DNA of 64,000 bases from Paracoccus beibuensis (GCF_026162625.1 NZ_JAOTBD010000005.1:62001-126000); one strand, 5' to 3'. Numbered from the stretch's first letter, positions 1 to 10,449 are shown. The notes: generated by a model from the letters alone, not told the origin. A program made the numbers and translations.

Positions 1-1395
1 CCGCAAGACTGGTCGCTGTGGCGCAGCGGCACGGATGCGATTCGCTGCCACGTTTTCGCGCAGGGCCTGCCCCCGGCGGCGTTGCCCGCGTTCTGGCAAG
101 AGCAGCTGGCCCTTCATGTCGACCGGACGTTTGCGTTGTTCGACGGCGACCCGCGCCTGATCGTCGTCGATCCGGCCGACGATCCCGCCGATCTGGCGGC
201 GCGGCTGGACCCGATCCTGCCGATGCGGACGCTGCCCTTCGACCGCTGGCCGGCTTTCCCCGCGTCCCCCGGGGTGATGCGATTGCTGGACCGTCCTGAT
301 TCGCCAGCAGCGCCGGATGGCTGGGCCGAGGATGTGACGCGCTTCTGCCTTGCGGGGCTGGACCCGGAGGCGCAGGGTGGCCCCGAGGGCCTGTCGGCCT
401 TTGCCTGCCACTGGGACGGAAGCCGCGTGACTGACCGGCAGGGCCGGATGCGACAGTTCACGCAGGCAACGCCACCCGACGCGGTCCCGCTGGCGCTGGC
501 GCGAAGAGATCGTCACTTCAAGCTGATCCGGGCCGAGGGCGTCGTGAACGACATCCTGCGTCTTGGCCGCAGCGATCCTGTCTGGATCGACATGGAGGAT
601 TCGCGCTGGTTCGGCAGCCCCGAGGGCGCGCCGCTGGATCGTCCGGTTCTGTGCCACAACCGGCGGGCGGGCGCGGTGAACGCCGTCCTCTGGCCCCTGC
701 CGGACCAGCACAGCATCGGCCTGCCGGGCTTTGATCCCGATGCCGCGCCCGACCCCATCCCCTTCGAGGAGAAGGAGGACAGGCTGATCTGGCGCGGCAT
801 GATCTCGGGCTCCGAGATGCGGGCGAGGGGCAAGCCCGGTCCCGCCGCGCATGTCTGGCTGACCCGGCTGGCCGAGGCCTCGACCCCCGCCGATCGAGAG
901 GCTGCGTGGCAGGGCCTGTGCCGCACCAACCGTCTGGCCTTCGTGCGGCGCTTCTTCGATCACCCGGACTTCGACCTGGGCGTGGTGATGGCCTGGGGCT
1001 GGCGGCACATGGCCGACGATCCCCTGCTGGCACCCTTCTGCACGCCGCGCGCATCGCCGGACATCCTTCGCCGCTTTCGCTACCAGTTGTGCCTGAGCGG
1101 CTATGACCACGGGTCGAACTTCATCGGGGCCATCGACAGCAATTCCGTCCTGCTGGCCGAGGAGGACGGCTGGCAGGTCTTCTATTCGGGCCGCTTCAAG
1201 CCCTGGCAGCATTTCATACCGGTGGCCCGCCATGCCGCTGACATCGAGGACAAGCTGGCCTGGGCCCGCGCCCATCCGTCCGAATGCAAGGCCATGTCCG
1301 CCGCTGCCCGGGTCGAGGCCGCGCATCTGCGCGACCCCGAGGCACGCGCCCACCTGCTGCGACTGATCCTCGACGGGCTGGCGGCGGCGCGCTAG
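1..1395 (+). CDS. Glycosyltransferase family 90 protein (5'-truncated by window edge)
   Basis: The reading frame is open from base 1, so the gene begins before the window; 464 residues are visible. The C-terminal half has the GT90 (CAP10/LpsA-like) hallmarks: IWRGMISG after an acidic-basic stretch, YQLCLSGYDHGSNF, and then a DGWQVFYSG segment leading into RFKPWQHFIPV, which matches the family's conserved tryptophan-histidine block. GT90 enzymes transfer glucose, xylose or related sugars, in bacteria often onto surface polysaccharide or LPS. The acceptor here cannot be inferred. A TTG at 82 is not a convincing start because the same frame codes upstream of it. allA follows after 9 bp, which may only reflect dense packing. 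Family call fairly sure, substrate unknown. Confidence 0.78.
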   Translation, partial: PQDWSLWRSGTDAIRCHVFAQGLPPAALPAFWQEQLALHVDRTFALFDGDPRLIVVDPADDPADLAARLDPILPMRTLPFDRWPAFPASPGVMRLLDRPDSPAAPDGWAEDVTRFCLAGLDPEAQGGPEGLSAFACHWDGSRVTDRQGRMRQFTQATPPDAVPLALARRDRHFKLIRAEGVVNDILRLGRSDPVWIDMEDSRWFGSPEGAPLDRPVLCHNRRAGAVNAVLWPLPDQHSIGLPGFDPDAAPDPIPFEEKEDRLIWRGMISGSEMRARGKPGPAAHVWLTRLAEASTPADREAAWQGLCRTNRLAFVRRFFDHPDFDLGVVMAWGWRHMADDPLLAPFCTPRASPDILRRFRYQLCLSGYDHGSNFIGAIDSNSVLLAEEDGWQVFYSGRFKPWQHFIPVARHAADIEDKLAWARAHPSECKAMSAAARVEAAHLRDPEARAHLLRLILDGLAAAR

Positions 1396-1404
1396 AAGGC
1401 GGCC

Positions 1405-1884
1405 ATGAATACGATCCGCATCCAGCCGCTGACCGCCGCCGCCTTCGCCCCCTTCGGCGACGTCTTGGAACCACGACCCGCGCCCGACCGCATGATCAAC
1501 GCAGGCCGCTGCGAACGTCACCATGCCCTGGCGACCGTCCAGCGCGGCGGGGGCGAGGCGATCCTCTCGATCTTCCGCAGCGAAGCGGTCAGCCTGCCCT
1601 ATCAGTGCGACCTGCTGGAACGGCATCCCTTGGGCAGCCAGGCCTTCATGCCGCTGGGGCCGGATGACTGGCTGTCGGTCGTGGCCCCGGACGAGGGCGG
1701 CCGCCCCGGTGCCCCGCTGGCCTTCCTGGTGCCCGCCGGCACCGGCGTGAACCTGCGGGCAGGCGTCTGGCACGGGGTCCTGACGCCCTTGGACCGCCCC
1801 GCCGACTTCCTGGTGATCGACCGGGAAGGCGACGGCGTGAATCTGGAAGAGGTGCGCATCGACCCGGTCAGGATCACCCGATGA
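1405..1884 (+). CDS. allA: Ureidoglycolate lyase
   Basis: A 159-residue protein of normal length for AllA, which splits ureidoglycolate into glyoxylate and urea in the last step of allantoin and purine degradation. Recognisable elements are the start TAAAFAPFGDVL, the central ERHPLGSQAFMP block and VWHGVLTPL near the C-terminus, which form the metal-binding cupin core. The start is an ATG 9 bp after the GT90 stop. Its stop overlaps the rnhB start by 4 bp (ATGA), suggesting translational coupling. No other ureide genes lie in the window, so the substrate must come from elsewhere on the genome. Confidence 0.88.
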   Translation: MNTIRIQPLTAAAFAPFGDVLEPRPAPDRMINAGRCERHHALATVQRGGGEAILSIFRSEAVSLPYQCDLLERHPLGSQAFMPLGPDDWLSVVAPDEGGRPGAPLAFLVPAGTGVNLRAGVWHGVLTPLDRPADFLVIDREGDGVNLEEVRIDPVRITR

Positions 1885-2508
1885 TCCCGGACTATACCTT
1901 CGAGGCCGCCGCCCTGAAGCGCGGCGCCAGCATTGTCGCCGGGGTCGACGAGGTGGGGCGCGGCCCGCTGGCCGGTCCGGTGACGGCGGCGGCGGTGATC
2001 CTCGACCCGCTGAACATCCCCGACGGGCTGAACGACAGCAAGCAGCTGACGGCCCCGCGACGCGAGGCGCTGGCCCACTGGCTGATGACGCATTGCGACT
2101 GGTCGGTGGCGCATGTGGGCGTGGACGAGATCGACCGGATCAACATCTATCACGCCAGCCACGCCGCGATGTGCCGCGCCATCGCCGGCCTGCGCCAGCG
2201 CCCCTGCCTGGTGCTGGTCGACGGCAACCGCGTGCCGGGCGACCTGTCCTGCCCCGGAGAGGCCATCGTCAAGGGCGACGCGCGCAGCGTGACCATCGCC
2301 GCGGCGTCCATCATCGCCAAGGTGTTGCGCGACCGCATCATGGTGGATTTGGCGCAACAGCACCCCGGATATGGCTGGGAAACCAATGCCGGATACCCGA
2401 CGCCGGCCCACAGGCAGGCCCTGCTAGATCTGGGGATAACCCCACATCATAGACGCAGCTTCGCGCCGGTACACAATATCTTGTGTAAAGCCCCGTTGGC
2501 AAGTGCTT

Positions 2509-2510
<2 letters not shown>
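1881..2510 (+). CDS. rnhB: Ribonuclease HII
   Basis: A 209-residue RNase HII, which cuts the RNA strand of RNA:DNA hybrids and starts removal of misincorporated ribonucleotides. The first catalytic block GVDEVGRGPLAGP places the Asp-Glu pair at residues 23-24; KGDARSVTIAAASIIAK is the conserved helix further on, and the C-terminus ends in the HHRRSFAPV motif typical of the family. It overlaps allA by 4 bp and its stop codon is the first base pair block of a GATTC site that belongs to the ccrM upstream region. Confidence 0.96.
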
Positions 2511-3730
<1,220 letters not shown>

Positions 3731-3782
3731 TCCCCATCCGGTTCGCCAAGTTCCGCCCGCGTCCGCGCGGTGGAACCACCTT

Positions 3783-3820
3783 GCCCCGTCATGCCCCCGG
3801 CATGGCGGGGCCTTCTTATT
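3783..3820 (+). terminator. Rho-independent terminator-like hairpin after ccrM
   Basis: GCCCCG at 3783-3788 pairs with CGGGGC at 3806-3811, and the inner arms CATGCC and GGCATG extend the stem with a one-base mismatch. The hairpin is followed by a T-rich CTTCTTATT. It lies 52 bp after the ccrM stop, and inside the N-terminal extension that would be read if the next gene began at 3770, which argues for the later start at 3893. Confidence 0.6.
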
Positions 3821-3892
3821 GTCCCGCCCGGTCTTTTCGCCGCGACGGATCGGCATTATCCGTGGACGCCGGGCAAGGATGAAGGGGCGGGA

Positions 3893-5275
3893 ATGGATGA
3901 TCTGACGCAGGCGCTGGCCGATATCGTGGGGCCCGGCTACGTGCTGACCGGCACGGACGCCGCGCCATGGACCTGCGACTGGACGGGGCAGTATCGCGGC
4001 CAGCCGCTGGCCGTCGTGCGGCCGGACGGCCGAGCCCAGGTCGCCGCAGTGCTGCGCCTGGCGGTGACGCGCGGGCTGCCGGTGGTGCCGGTCTCGGGCA
4101 ATACCGGACTGAACGGCGGCGCGATGGGCGAAAGCGCGATCATGCTGTCGCTGGACCGCATGCGGCGCATCCGAGAAATCAACGCCCGCGCCCGTACGGC
4201 CGTCGTCGAGGCAGGCGTCGTCGTCGCCGCGTTGGACGCGGCCGCCGAGGCCGAGGGGCTGACCTTTCCGCTGGCCTTCGGGGCCAGCGGACAGGCGATG
4301 ATCGGCGGCGTGCTGTCGACCAACGCCGGCGGGGCGAATGTCCTGCGCTACGGCAACACACGCGACCTCTGCCTGGGGCTGGAGGTGGTGCTGGCGGATG
4401 GACGCGTGCTGGACCTGATGCAGGCGCTGCACAAGAACAACTCGGGCCTCGATCTGCGCGACCTGATGATCGGGGCCGAGGGGCAGCTGGGCATCATCAC
4501 CGCGGCGGTCGTCAAGCTGCACCCCAGGCCGGTTCAACGTGTGACCGCCATGGTCGCGATGGGGGCGCTGGATCGCGCAACGGATCTGCTGAACGCGCTG
4601 CAGGATGCGTCGGGGAACGCCGTCGTCGCATTCGAGTTCATGCCCCGTGCCTTCATCGACGGGCATCTTGCCCTGCGCCCCGACGCCCGAGAGCCGTTCG
4701 AGGCGCCGCATCCTGTCAACCTTCTGGTCGAGTTGGCGGCCACCCGCCACGGCAACCTGTCCGAGGTCCTGGAAGAGGTGCTGGCCGCCCACCTGGACGA
4801 TGGCACGGTCAGCGACGCGGTCATCGCCGCCAGCGAGGCGCAGCGGCGCGAGATGTGGTCACGGCGCGAGGCTGCGGCCGAAATCGCCTTCGCAAGGCGT
4901 CCAGTGCTGGACACCGACATCGCCCTGCCGCGCGACCGCGTCGTCGACTTCCTGCGCGACATCGAGCCGCGCCTGAGGGCGCTGGATGCCGGCTGCGACG
5001 TGCTGTCGGTGGCGCATCTGGGTGACGGCAATATCCACTATACCTGCTGGCCGTCGCGCGATGATGCCGGTTTGAAGGCCGCGCTGAGGGCCGAGATCGA
5101 CGCGCTGGCGGTGGCGATGAACGGCACCTTCTCGGCCGAACACGGGGTGGGGCTGTCGAAGCTGGCCTCGATGTCGCGGCACAAGGACCCGGTGGCGCTG
5201 GACGTGATGCGGGCGATCAAGGCCGCGCTGGACCCGCAGAACATCCTGAACCCCGGCAAGACGATCCCGCGCTAG
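3893..5275 (+). CDS. FAD-linked dehydrogenase, GlcD / D-2-hydroxyacid dehydrogenase family
   Basis: A 460-residue flavoprotein with the PCMH-type FAD-binding domain (VSGNTGLNGGAM, then GVLSTNAGGANVLRYGNTRD and IGAEGQLGIIT) and the C-terminal FAD-linked oxidase domain ending in AHLGDGNIHY, FSAEHGVG and DPQNILNPGK. These are the marks of the glycolate oxidase subunit D, D-lactate and D-2-hydroxyglutarate dehydrogenase group, which oxidise D-2-hydroxyacids and pass electrons to a quinone, ETF or cytochrome. The exact acid is unclear. I start at ATG 3893, preceded by GAAGGGGCGGGA, rather than 3770, because the terminator of ccrM lies between. Its stop overlaps the convergent alkB stop by 4 bp. 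Confidence 0.85.
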   Translation: MDDLTQALADIVGPGYVLTGTDAAPWTCDWTGQYRGQPLAVVRPDGRAQVAAVLRLAVTRGLPVVPVSGNTGLNGGAMGESAIMLSLDRMRRIREINARARTAVVEAGVVVAALDAAAEAEGLTFPLAFGASGQAMIGGVLSTNAGGANVLRYGNTRDLCLGLEVVLADGRVLDLMQALHKNNSGLDLRDLMIGAEGQLGIITAAVVKLHPRPVQRVTAMVAMGALDRATDLLNALQDASGNAVVAFEFMPRAFIDGHLALRPDAREPFEAPHPVNLLVELAATRHGNLSEVLEEVLAAHLDDGTVSDAVIAASEAQRREMWSRREAAAEIAFARRPVLDTDIALPRDRVVDFLRDIEPRLRALDAGCDVLSVAHLGDGNIHYTCWPSRDDAGLKAALRAEIDALAVAMNGTFSAEHGVGLSKLASMSRHKDPVALDVMRAIKAALDPQNILNPGKTIPR

Positions 5276-6408
5276 AGCGCGCTGCGGGGCATCGGCAGGG
5301 TGCCCCTGTTGTAGGCGCTCCAATCCCCGATCTCGGGGTAGAACTGGCGCCGCCAGGCGCGAACGCGGGGGTTCATCCGCCGCCGCCACAAGGGCGGGAT
5401 CATTGCGACGAAGGTCATCGCCGGATAGCCGAGGGGCAGCTGCGGCGCCTCGTCCGGGGCATAGGTCTGCAACAGCGGGAAACGGCGGTCGGGCTTGAAG
5501 TGGTGGTCCGAATGACGCTGCAGGTTGATCAGCAGCCAGTTGGTCGCCCTGTGGCTGGCGTTCCAGCTGTGGCGCGGCCTGACAAGTTCATATCGGCCGT
5601 CGCCCAGGTGCTTGCGGGACAGCCCGTAATGTTCGACGTAGTTCGTCAGCTCCAGCTGCCAGACGGCGATGAACGCCTGAAAGACGAAGAGGCCCATGCC
5701 CTGCCAGCCCCCCAGGACCAGCGCCAGCGCCAGCATCGCCCCCTGAAGGGCCGCGTAGCGCCAGAAGGGGTTGCGCCTGTCCCCAAAGCTGCGCCCCGCG
5801 CGGGCCAGAAACCGCTTTTCAGCGATCCAGGCGCTGCGGGGACCGTCGCGCAGCACGCGGACGAAGAAGCTGTAGAACCCTTCGTTGTAGCGGGCCGATA
5901 CCGCGTCGCGCGGGGTCGCGACCCAGGAATGGTGGACCAGCAGATGCTCGGTCCGGAAATGGGAATAAAGCACGCTGGCCAGCAGCAGGTCGCCCAGCCA
6001 GCGTTCGTGCACCGTCTTCTGGTGCAGAAGTTCATGCGCATAGACGATGCCGATGCTGCCCGACAGGACGCCGATGCCGAAGAAGAGGCCCAGCTTCTCC
6101 CACCCCGACAGGTGACCGGTCGCCTGCACGTACCAGATGGACCCGAAGATCGCGGCGAATTGCAGCGGAAACCAGACAACGGTGATGGCGCGGTGCCAGA
6201 AGAGGTCGGCGCCGGCGTCGGGGTCGGCGTTCATGCCGTTCTTGCCCAGGATGCCGTCCAGCGCGGAGGTCAGGTACCAGGCATAGGCCGGGATCAGCAT
6301 CCACCACGCGCCGCCCTGCCAGGCCGCCAACGCGACCAGCGGCAGAAGCGCCGCCGACAGCCAGAAGGGCGCCGCGGCCGGAACGGCAGAGAAGGGCGAG
6401 TCGCTCAT
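5272..6408 (-). CDS. alkB: Alkane 1-monooxygenase-like membrane di-iron hydroxylase
   Basis: A 378-residue integral membrane protein with the histidine boxes of AlkB alkane hydroxylases: HELLHQ, EHLLVHH followed by VATPRDAVSAR, LQRHSDHH, and the subfamily signature NYVEHYGL. Several hydrophobic segments precede and separate them. AlkB hydroxylates the terminal carbon of n-alkanes using rubredoxin electrons. Two box residues differ from the canonical forms (HE-L-x-HK has Q for K, EHxxGHH has V for G), so the substrate may differ. I use the ATG at 6408, which has GAGG four bases upstream and begins 10 bp after mutY, rather than a TTG at 6429 overlapping mutY. No rubredoxin gene is nearby. Confidence 0.82.
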   Translation of the reverse strand: MSDSPFSAVPAAAPFWLSAALLPLVALAAWQGGAWWMLIPAYAWYLTSALDGILGKNGMNADPDAGADLFWHRAITVVWFPLQFAAIFGSIWYVQATGHLSGWEKLGLFFGIGVLSGSIGIVYAHELLHQKTVHERWLGDLLLASVLYSHFRTEHLLVHHSWVATPRDAVSARYNEGFYSFFVRVLRDGPRSAWIAEKRFLARAGRSFGDRRNPFWRYAALQGAMLALALVLGGWQGMGLFVFQAFIAVWQLELTNYVEHYGLSRKHLGDGRYELVRPRHSWNASHRATNWLLINLQRHSDHHFKPDRRFPLLQTYAPDEAPQLPLGYPAMTFVAMIPPLWRRRMNPRVRAWRRQFYPEIGDWSAYNRGTLPMPRSAL

Positions 6409-6418
6409 GCCCTCGATG

Positions 6419-7444
6419 CTACGCGGCAAGCTCTGCCTGCGCCATATCCCAGACCTTGCGCATCAGGCCTGGCAGGCCGTTCCGGTCGATCCGGTCCAGG
6501 GGCACCAGCTCTCCCCGCAAGGGATTGCCGGTCAGATTGCCCAGCATCACCTGCAGGTTCAGCGTGAAGTGGGTGAAGACATGGCGCACCTGGCCGATCG
6601 GCCGCCAGTCCGCCGGGCCGGGGGGCGGCAGGTCGCGCCCGTCCCACCGGGCCGAGGGGAAGGCCCGCGTGCCGCCCAGCAGGCCCTTGTCGGGGCGATG
6701 CTCCAGCAGCAGGGCGTCGCCATGGCGGGCGAGCCAGACCACGCCCTCGCGTTCGGGCTTGGGCGCCTTGGCGGCCTTGCGCGGCAGGTCCGCAGCGATG
6801 CCCTTCTGCCGCGCCGCGCAGGGGGTCATCAACGGGCAGATCGCGCAGGCGGGCTTGCGAGGCGTGCAGATCGTCGCGCCCAGGTCCATCATCGCCTGCG
6901 CGAAATCGCCGGGCCGGGCGGGCGGCGTCAGTGTGTCCGCCAGCGCGACAAGTTCCGGCTTGCTGCGGGGCAGGGGCGTTTCCACAGCGAAAAGCCGCGA
7001 CACGACGCGTTCCACGTTACCGTCGACGACCGTTTCCGTCCGGTCGAAGGCGATGGCGGCAATGGCGGCCGAGGTATAGGGCCCGATGCCGGGCAGGGCG
7101 GCCAGCCCGGCGCGCGTGTCGGGAAAGCCGCCACGCTGCGCGACCGCACGGGCGCAGGTTAAAAGGTTGCGCGCCCGGGCATAGTAGCCAAGCCCCGCCC
7201 ATTCTGCCATGACCGTTGCATCGTCCGCCGCCGCCAAGGCCTGCACCGTCGGCCACAGCGCGGTGAATCGCAGGAAATATGCCTTCACGGCGGCGACGGT
7301 GGTCTGTTGCAGCATCACCTCGGACAGCCAGACGCGATAGGGGTCGGCAGGCGCGCCGCCGGGGGGCATGCGCCAAGGCAGGTCGCGGGCATGGCGGTCA
7401 TACCAGGCCAGAAGGTCGGAAGCGATCACCTTGCTGTCACGCAA
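6419..7444 (-). CDS. mutY: A/G-specific adenine glycosylase
   Basis: A 341-residue MutY, which removes adenine mispaired with 8-oxoguanine. It has the PWR start of the HhH-GPD domain, VMLQQTTV, the helix-hairpin-helix LAALPGIGPYTSAAI followed by DGNVERV, and the iron-sulfur loop C-x6-C-x2-C-x5-C (CTPRKPACAICPLMTPC). The C-terminal part is the NUDIX-like domain recognising 8-oxoG. The frame begins at a TTG (7444) immediately after an in-frame stop; a GTG at 7429 is the alternative. Neither has a clear ribosome binding site. alkB follows 10 bp downstream, so the two are probably cotranscribed. Confidence 0.94.
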   Translation of the reverse strand: MRDSKVIASDLLAWYDRHARDLPWRMPPGGAPADPYRVWLSEVMLQQTTVAAVKAYFLRFTALWPTVQALAAADDATVMAEWAGLGYYARARNLLTCARAVAQRGGFPDTRAGLAALPGIGPYTSAAIAAIAFDRTETVVDGNVERVVSRLFAVETPLPRSKPELVALADTLTPPARPGDFAQAMMDLGATICTPRKPACAICPLMTPCAARQKGIAADLPRKAAKAPKPEREGVVWLARHGDALLLEHRPDKGLLGGTRAFPSARWDGRDLPPPGPADWRPIGQVRHVFTHFTLNLQVMLGNLTGNPLRGELVPLDRIDRNGLPGLMRKVWDMAQAELAA

Positions 7445-7507
7445 TTATGTGGCCTTTGTCGAATTGGCGCGCTTTCATCCCGAGGGGCGGCTGGCTAAGG
7501 ATAGGGT

Positions 7508-8062
7508 GTGTTAACAGATCAGGCGCAGATGGCCCAGACACCCCAAGCCCCCCGCAAGGCGACCCGACGCCGCAGCCGCGGCTTCCGGGCGGCGGCATCG
7601 CTGCTGGCCGACCGGGTGCAGAAGGCGGCCGAGGGTCGGGGCTTCGCCGTCGCGCGCCTGCTGACCCACTGGCCCGAGATTGCGGGCGCGCAGCTGGCCG
7701 CCGTTACCCGTCCCGTTCGCATCAGCCACAGCCGCGGCGGCTTTGGTGCGACGCTGACGCTGCTGACCACCGGCCCGATGGCGCCGATGGTCGAGATGCA
7801 GCTGCCGCGACTGCGGGAACGCGTCAACGCCTGCTATGGCTATAACGCCGTGCAACGGATCACCTTGACCCAGACCGCCGCCAGCGGCTTCGCCGAGGGG
7901 CAGGCGCACTTCACCCAGGTTCCGCCCGCGCCCAAGGCCCCCGACCCTGCGCTGGTCGCCCAGGCCGAGGGCGTGGCCCGGCAGTTCACCGACCCCACCC
8001 TGGCCGAGGCGATGGCCCGGCTGGCGATGAACGTCGCCAGCCGCCGGCCCCGCCAAGGCTGA
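7508..8062 (+). CDS. DUF721 (DciA-like) protein
   Basis: A 184-residue protein of the DUF721 family, which contains the bacterial replicative helicase loader DciA. The core is LLTHWPEIAGAQLAAVTRPVRI, followed by a short alpha/beta KH-like segment ending in ITLTQTA. The N-terminus is basic (RKATRRRSRGF), as expected for a nucleic-acid-binding partner. I keep the GTG start at 7508 because AAGGA lies seven bases upstream; an ATG at 7529 is possible. It is divergent from mutY and 34 bp ahead of the DsbA-like gene. A helicase-loader role is inferred from the family only. Confidence 0.75.
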   Translation: MLTDQAQMAQTPQAPRKATRRRSRGFRAAASLLADRVQKAAEGRGFAVARLLTHWPEIAGAQLAAVTRPVRISHSRGGFGATLTLLTTGPMAPMVEMQLPRLRERVNACYGYNAVQRITLTQTAASGFAEGQAHFTQVPPAPKAPDPALVAQAEGVARQFTDPTLAEAMARLAMNVASRRPRQG

Positions 8063-8096
8063 CCCCATTCCCAGACCCGCTGAAAGGATCCATTCG

Positions 8097-8714
8097 ATGT
8101 TTCTCCGCTCTGTCGCGACCGCCCTTGCGATGACCCTGGCCGTGCCGGCCCTGGCGCAGGAAGCCACGCCCGAAATCCTGCCCGACATCGCGATGGGCGC
8201 CGAGGACGCGCCGCTGACCGTCGTCGAATACGCCAGCTTCACCTGCGGGCATTGCGCGAACTTCCACAACGACGTGTTCCCCCGGATGAAGTCGGAATAC
8301 ATCGACACCGGCAAGGTCCGCTTCGTGCAGCGCGACATCTATTTCGACCAGGTGGGCCTCTGGGCCGGGATCCTGGCGCGCTGCGGTGGCGACGACAAGT
8401 ACTATGCCGTCTCGGACATGCTGTTCGAGGAGCAGGGCGAGTGGCTCTCGGGCGGTTCGGGCGACGAAATCGCGGCGAACCTGCGCAAGATCGGCCTCAA
8501 GGCCGGCATGACCGAGGATCAGATGACCGCCTGCTGGGACGACACCGCCAAGGTCGAACAGCTGATCGCCACCTTCCAGCAGAACGCCACCGCCGATGAG
8601 GTCGAGGCCACGCCCACCTTCATCATCGGCGGCGAAAAGGTGCAGAACCAGGCCTGGGACAGCATGAAAGAGATCATCGACACCAAGCTCGTCGAAGCGG
8701 CCCCGGCCGAGTGA
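8097..8714 (+). CDS. DsbA-family periplasmic thiol oxidoreductase
   Basis: A 205-residue protein with a cleavable signal peptide (cut expected after ALA at about residue 20) and a DsbA/BdbD-type thioredoxin fold. The active site CGHC occupies residues 50-53, preceded by EYASFTC, and the cis-proline segment is [10 protein letters not shown]. Such proteins form disulfides in secreted proteins. AAAGGA lies about ten bases before the ATG. It follows the DUF721 gene closely and is followed by a GC-rich hairpin at 8724-8746. Confidence 0.87.
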   Translation: MFLRSVATALAMTLAVPALAQEATPEILPDIAMGAEDAPLTVVEYASFTCGHCANFHNDVFPRMKSEYIDTGKVRFVQRDIYFDQVGLWAGILARCGGDDKYYAVSDMLFEEQGEWLSGGSGDEIAANLRKIGLKAGMTEDQMTACWDDTAKVEQLIATFQQNATADEVEATPTFIIGGEKVQNQAWDSMKEIIDTKLVEAAPAE

Positions 8715-8723
8715 CCAAAGGCC

Positions 8724-8746
8724 TGCCCGGCGTCTGACGCCGGGCA
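8724..8746 (+). terminator. GC-rich hairpin after the DsbA-like gene
   Basis: TGCCCGGCG at 8724-8732 pairs perfectly with CGCCGGGCA at 8738-8746 around a five-base loop, 9 bp after the stop codon. There is no immediate T tract; T-rich sequence comes about 15 bases later. It could end the upstream transcript weakly or protect its 3' end. Confidence 0.4.
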
Positions 8747-8829
8747 CCCGCTGCGGGCGATTGATTTTTATTGATCCACGCCCCAGACTTCGCGCGCGGC
8801 AGAACGCCGCTTGGAAGGGACAGGGTGAC

Positions 8830-9276
8830 ATGATTCAGGAATTCAAGACCTTCATTGCCCGTGGCAACGTGATCGATCTCGCCGTCGGCATCATCATCGG
8901 CGCGGCCTTCACGGCCATCGTGAACTCTCTGGTCGTCGACTTGATCAACCCGATCCTGGGGTTGCTGACCGGCGGGATCGACTTCACCGACAAGTATCTC
9001 GCGCTGTCCGGCAACGTGCCCGAAGGGGCCAGCCTGGCCGCCGCGCGCGATTCGGGCGCGGCCATCTTCGCCTATGGCTCGTTTCTGATGGCGGTGCTGA
9101 ACTTCCTGATCGTGGCCTGGGCCGTCTTCCTGCTGGTCAAGGTCGTGAACCGCCTTCAGCGGGCGGCGATGCGCCAGGAAGCGGCCAAGGAGGCCGTCGC
9201 CCCCACCGGCCCCACCCAGGAAGAGCTGCTGGCCCAGATCCGGGACCTGCTGGCCGATCGCGCCAACGCGGCGTGA
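8830..9276 (+). CDS. mscL: Large-conductance mechanosensitive channel
   Basis: A 148-residue MscL, which opens under membrane tension during osmotic downshock. The N-terminal helix [20 protein letters not shown] and TM1 ([18 protein letters not shown]) are highly characteristic. The periplasmic loop, TM2 around residues 78-102 and the charged C-terminal helix ([14 protein letters not shown]) follow. I start at ATG 8830, after the purine-rich AAGGGACAGGG, because the frame upstream of it carries no family sequence. The gene converges on ald with 13 bp between stops. Confidence 0.95.
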   Translation: MIQEFKTFIARGNVIDLAVGIIIGAAFTAIVNSLVVDLINPILGLLTGGIDFTDKYLALSGNVPEGASLAAARDSGAAIFAYGSFLMAVLNFLIVAWAVFLLVKVVNRLQRAAMRQEAAKEAVAPTGPTQEELLAQIRDLLADRANAA

Positions 9277-9289
9277 CCGGCCGCGGCGG

Positions 9290-10408
9290 TCACAGCGCCA
9301 GCAGCGCCTCGGGCGTGATCGCCTGCAACTTCAGCGCCTCGCCCACCGGGGGCGAGGTCAACTGACCCTCATGGACCGAAAGGCCCGCGCGCAGGTGCGG
9401 GTCGTCGGTGACGGCCTGCCGCCAGCCCTTGTCGGCCAGCGCCATCAGGTGCGGCATGGTTGCGTTTCCCAAGGCCTGGGTCGAGGTGCGGGCGACTGCT
9501 CCCGGCATGTTCGCCACGCAGTAATGCACGACACCGTCGACCTCGTAGATCGGGTCCTGGTGCGTGGTCGCCTTCGACGTCTCGAAGCATCCGCCCTGGT
9601 CGATGGCCACGTCCACCAGGACCGATCCCTGCGGCATGGTCGACAGCTGCGCGCGGCTGACCAGCTTGGGCGCGGCGGCGCCGGGGATCAGCACCGCGCC
9701 AATCACCATGTCGGCGGTCTGGATCAGTTCGGCCGTGGCGGCGGCGCTGGCGAATTGGGTGGTCAGCTTGCCCATGAAGATGTCGTCAAGATAGGACAGC
9801 CGCGGGACCGAGCGGTCCATCACCGTGACGTTCGCGCCCATGCCCACGGCGACCCGTGCTGCCGCCGCGCCCACGACGCCGCCGCCGATGATGACCACGT
9901 TCGCGGGCCTGACGCCCGGCACGCCGCCCATCAGGACGCCGCGCCCGCCATTGGCCTTCTGCAGCGCCCACGACCCCACTTGCGGGGCCAGTCGGCCCGC
10001 CACCTCGGACATCGGCGCCAGCAGGGGCAGGCCGCCGCGCGCATCGGTCACGGTCTCATAGGCGATGGCGGTGACGCCGCTCTCCAGCAGGTCGCGGGTC
10101 TGGTCGGGGTCGGGCGCCAGGTGCAGATAGGTAAACAGCAACTGGCCCTTGCGCAGCATCTTGCGCTCGGCGGCCTGAGGTTCCTTGACCTTGATGATCA
10201 GCTCGGCCTCGTTGAATACAGATCCGGCATCGGGCGCGATGCGGGCGCCGGCGGCGGTGTAATCCTCGTCCGTGAAGCCCGCCCCCAGGCCGGCGCCCGA
10301 CTGCACCAGCACCTGGTGGCCGCGACCGACGGCCTCGGCCGCGGCGGCGGGCGTCAGGCCGACGCGGAATTCCTGCGGTTTGATCTCTGTTGGACATCCG
10401 ATCTTCAT
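9290..10408 (-). CDS. ald: Alanine dehydrogenase
   Basis: A 372-residue Ald, matching the family's length of about 371. It interconverts L-alanine and pyruvate plus ammonia with NAD. KVKEP places the substrate lysine at residue 75, and LFTYLHLAPD puts the catalytic histidine at 96. The Rossmann motif GGGVVGAAAARVAVGMG lies in the middle. The ATG at 10408 is preceded by AAAGGAGAG, so the longer frame back to 10609 is rejected. A divergently transcribed Lrp/AsnC regulator begins 133 bp away, the usual arrangement for alanine-responsive control. Confidence 0.95.
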   Translation of the reverse strand: MKIGCPTEIKPQEFRVGLTPAAAAEAVGRGHQVLVQSGAGLGAGFTDEDYTAAGARIAPDAGSVFNEAELIIKVKEPQAAERKMLRKGQLLFTYLHLAPDPDQTRDLLESGVTAIAYETVTDARGGLPLLAPMSEVAGRLAPQVGSWALQKANGGRGVLMGGVPGVRPANVVIIGGGVVGAAAARVAVGMGANVTVMDRSVPRLSYLDDIFMGKLTTQFASAAATAELIQTADMVIGAVLIPGAAAPKLVSRAQLSTMPQGSVLVDVAIDQGGCFETSKATTHQDPIYEVDGVVHYCVANMPGAVARTSTQALGNATMPHLMALADKGWRQAVTDDPHLRAGLSVHEGQLTSPPVGEALKLQAITPEALLAL

Positions 10409-10449
10409 GGGTTCTCTCCTTTGCTGTTTTCCCCATCCTGCCAGCGAAA

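Noticed and set aside
3770..3892. Upstream start for the FAD dehydrogenase
   Set aside because: It would read through the ccrM terminator hairpin and has no family sequence; ATG 3893 has a ribosome binding site.
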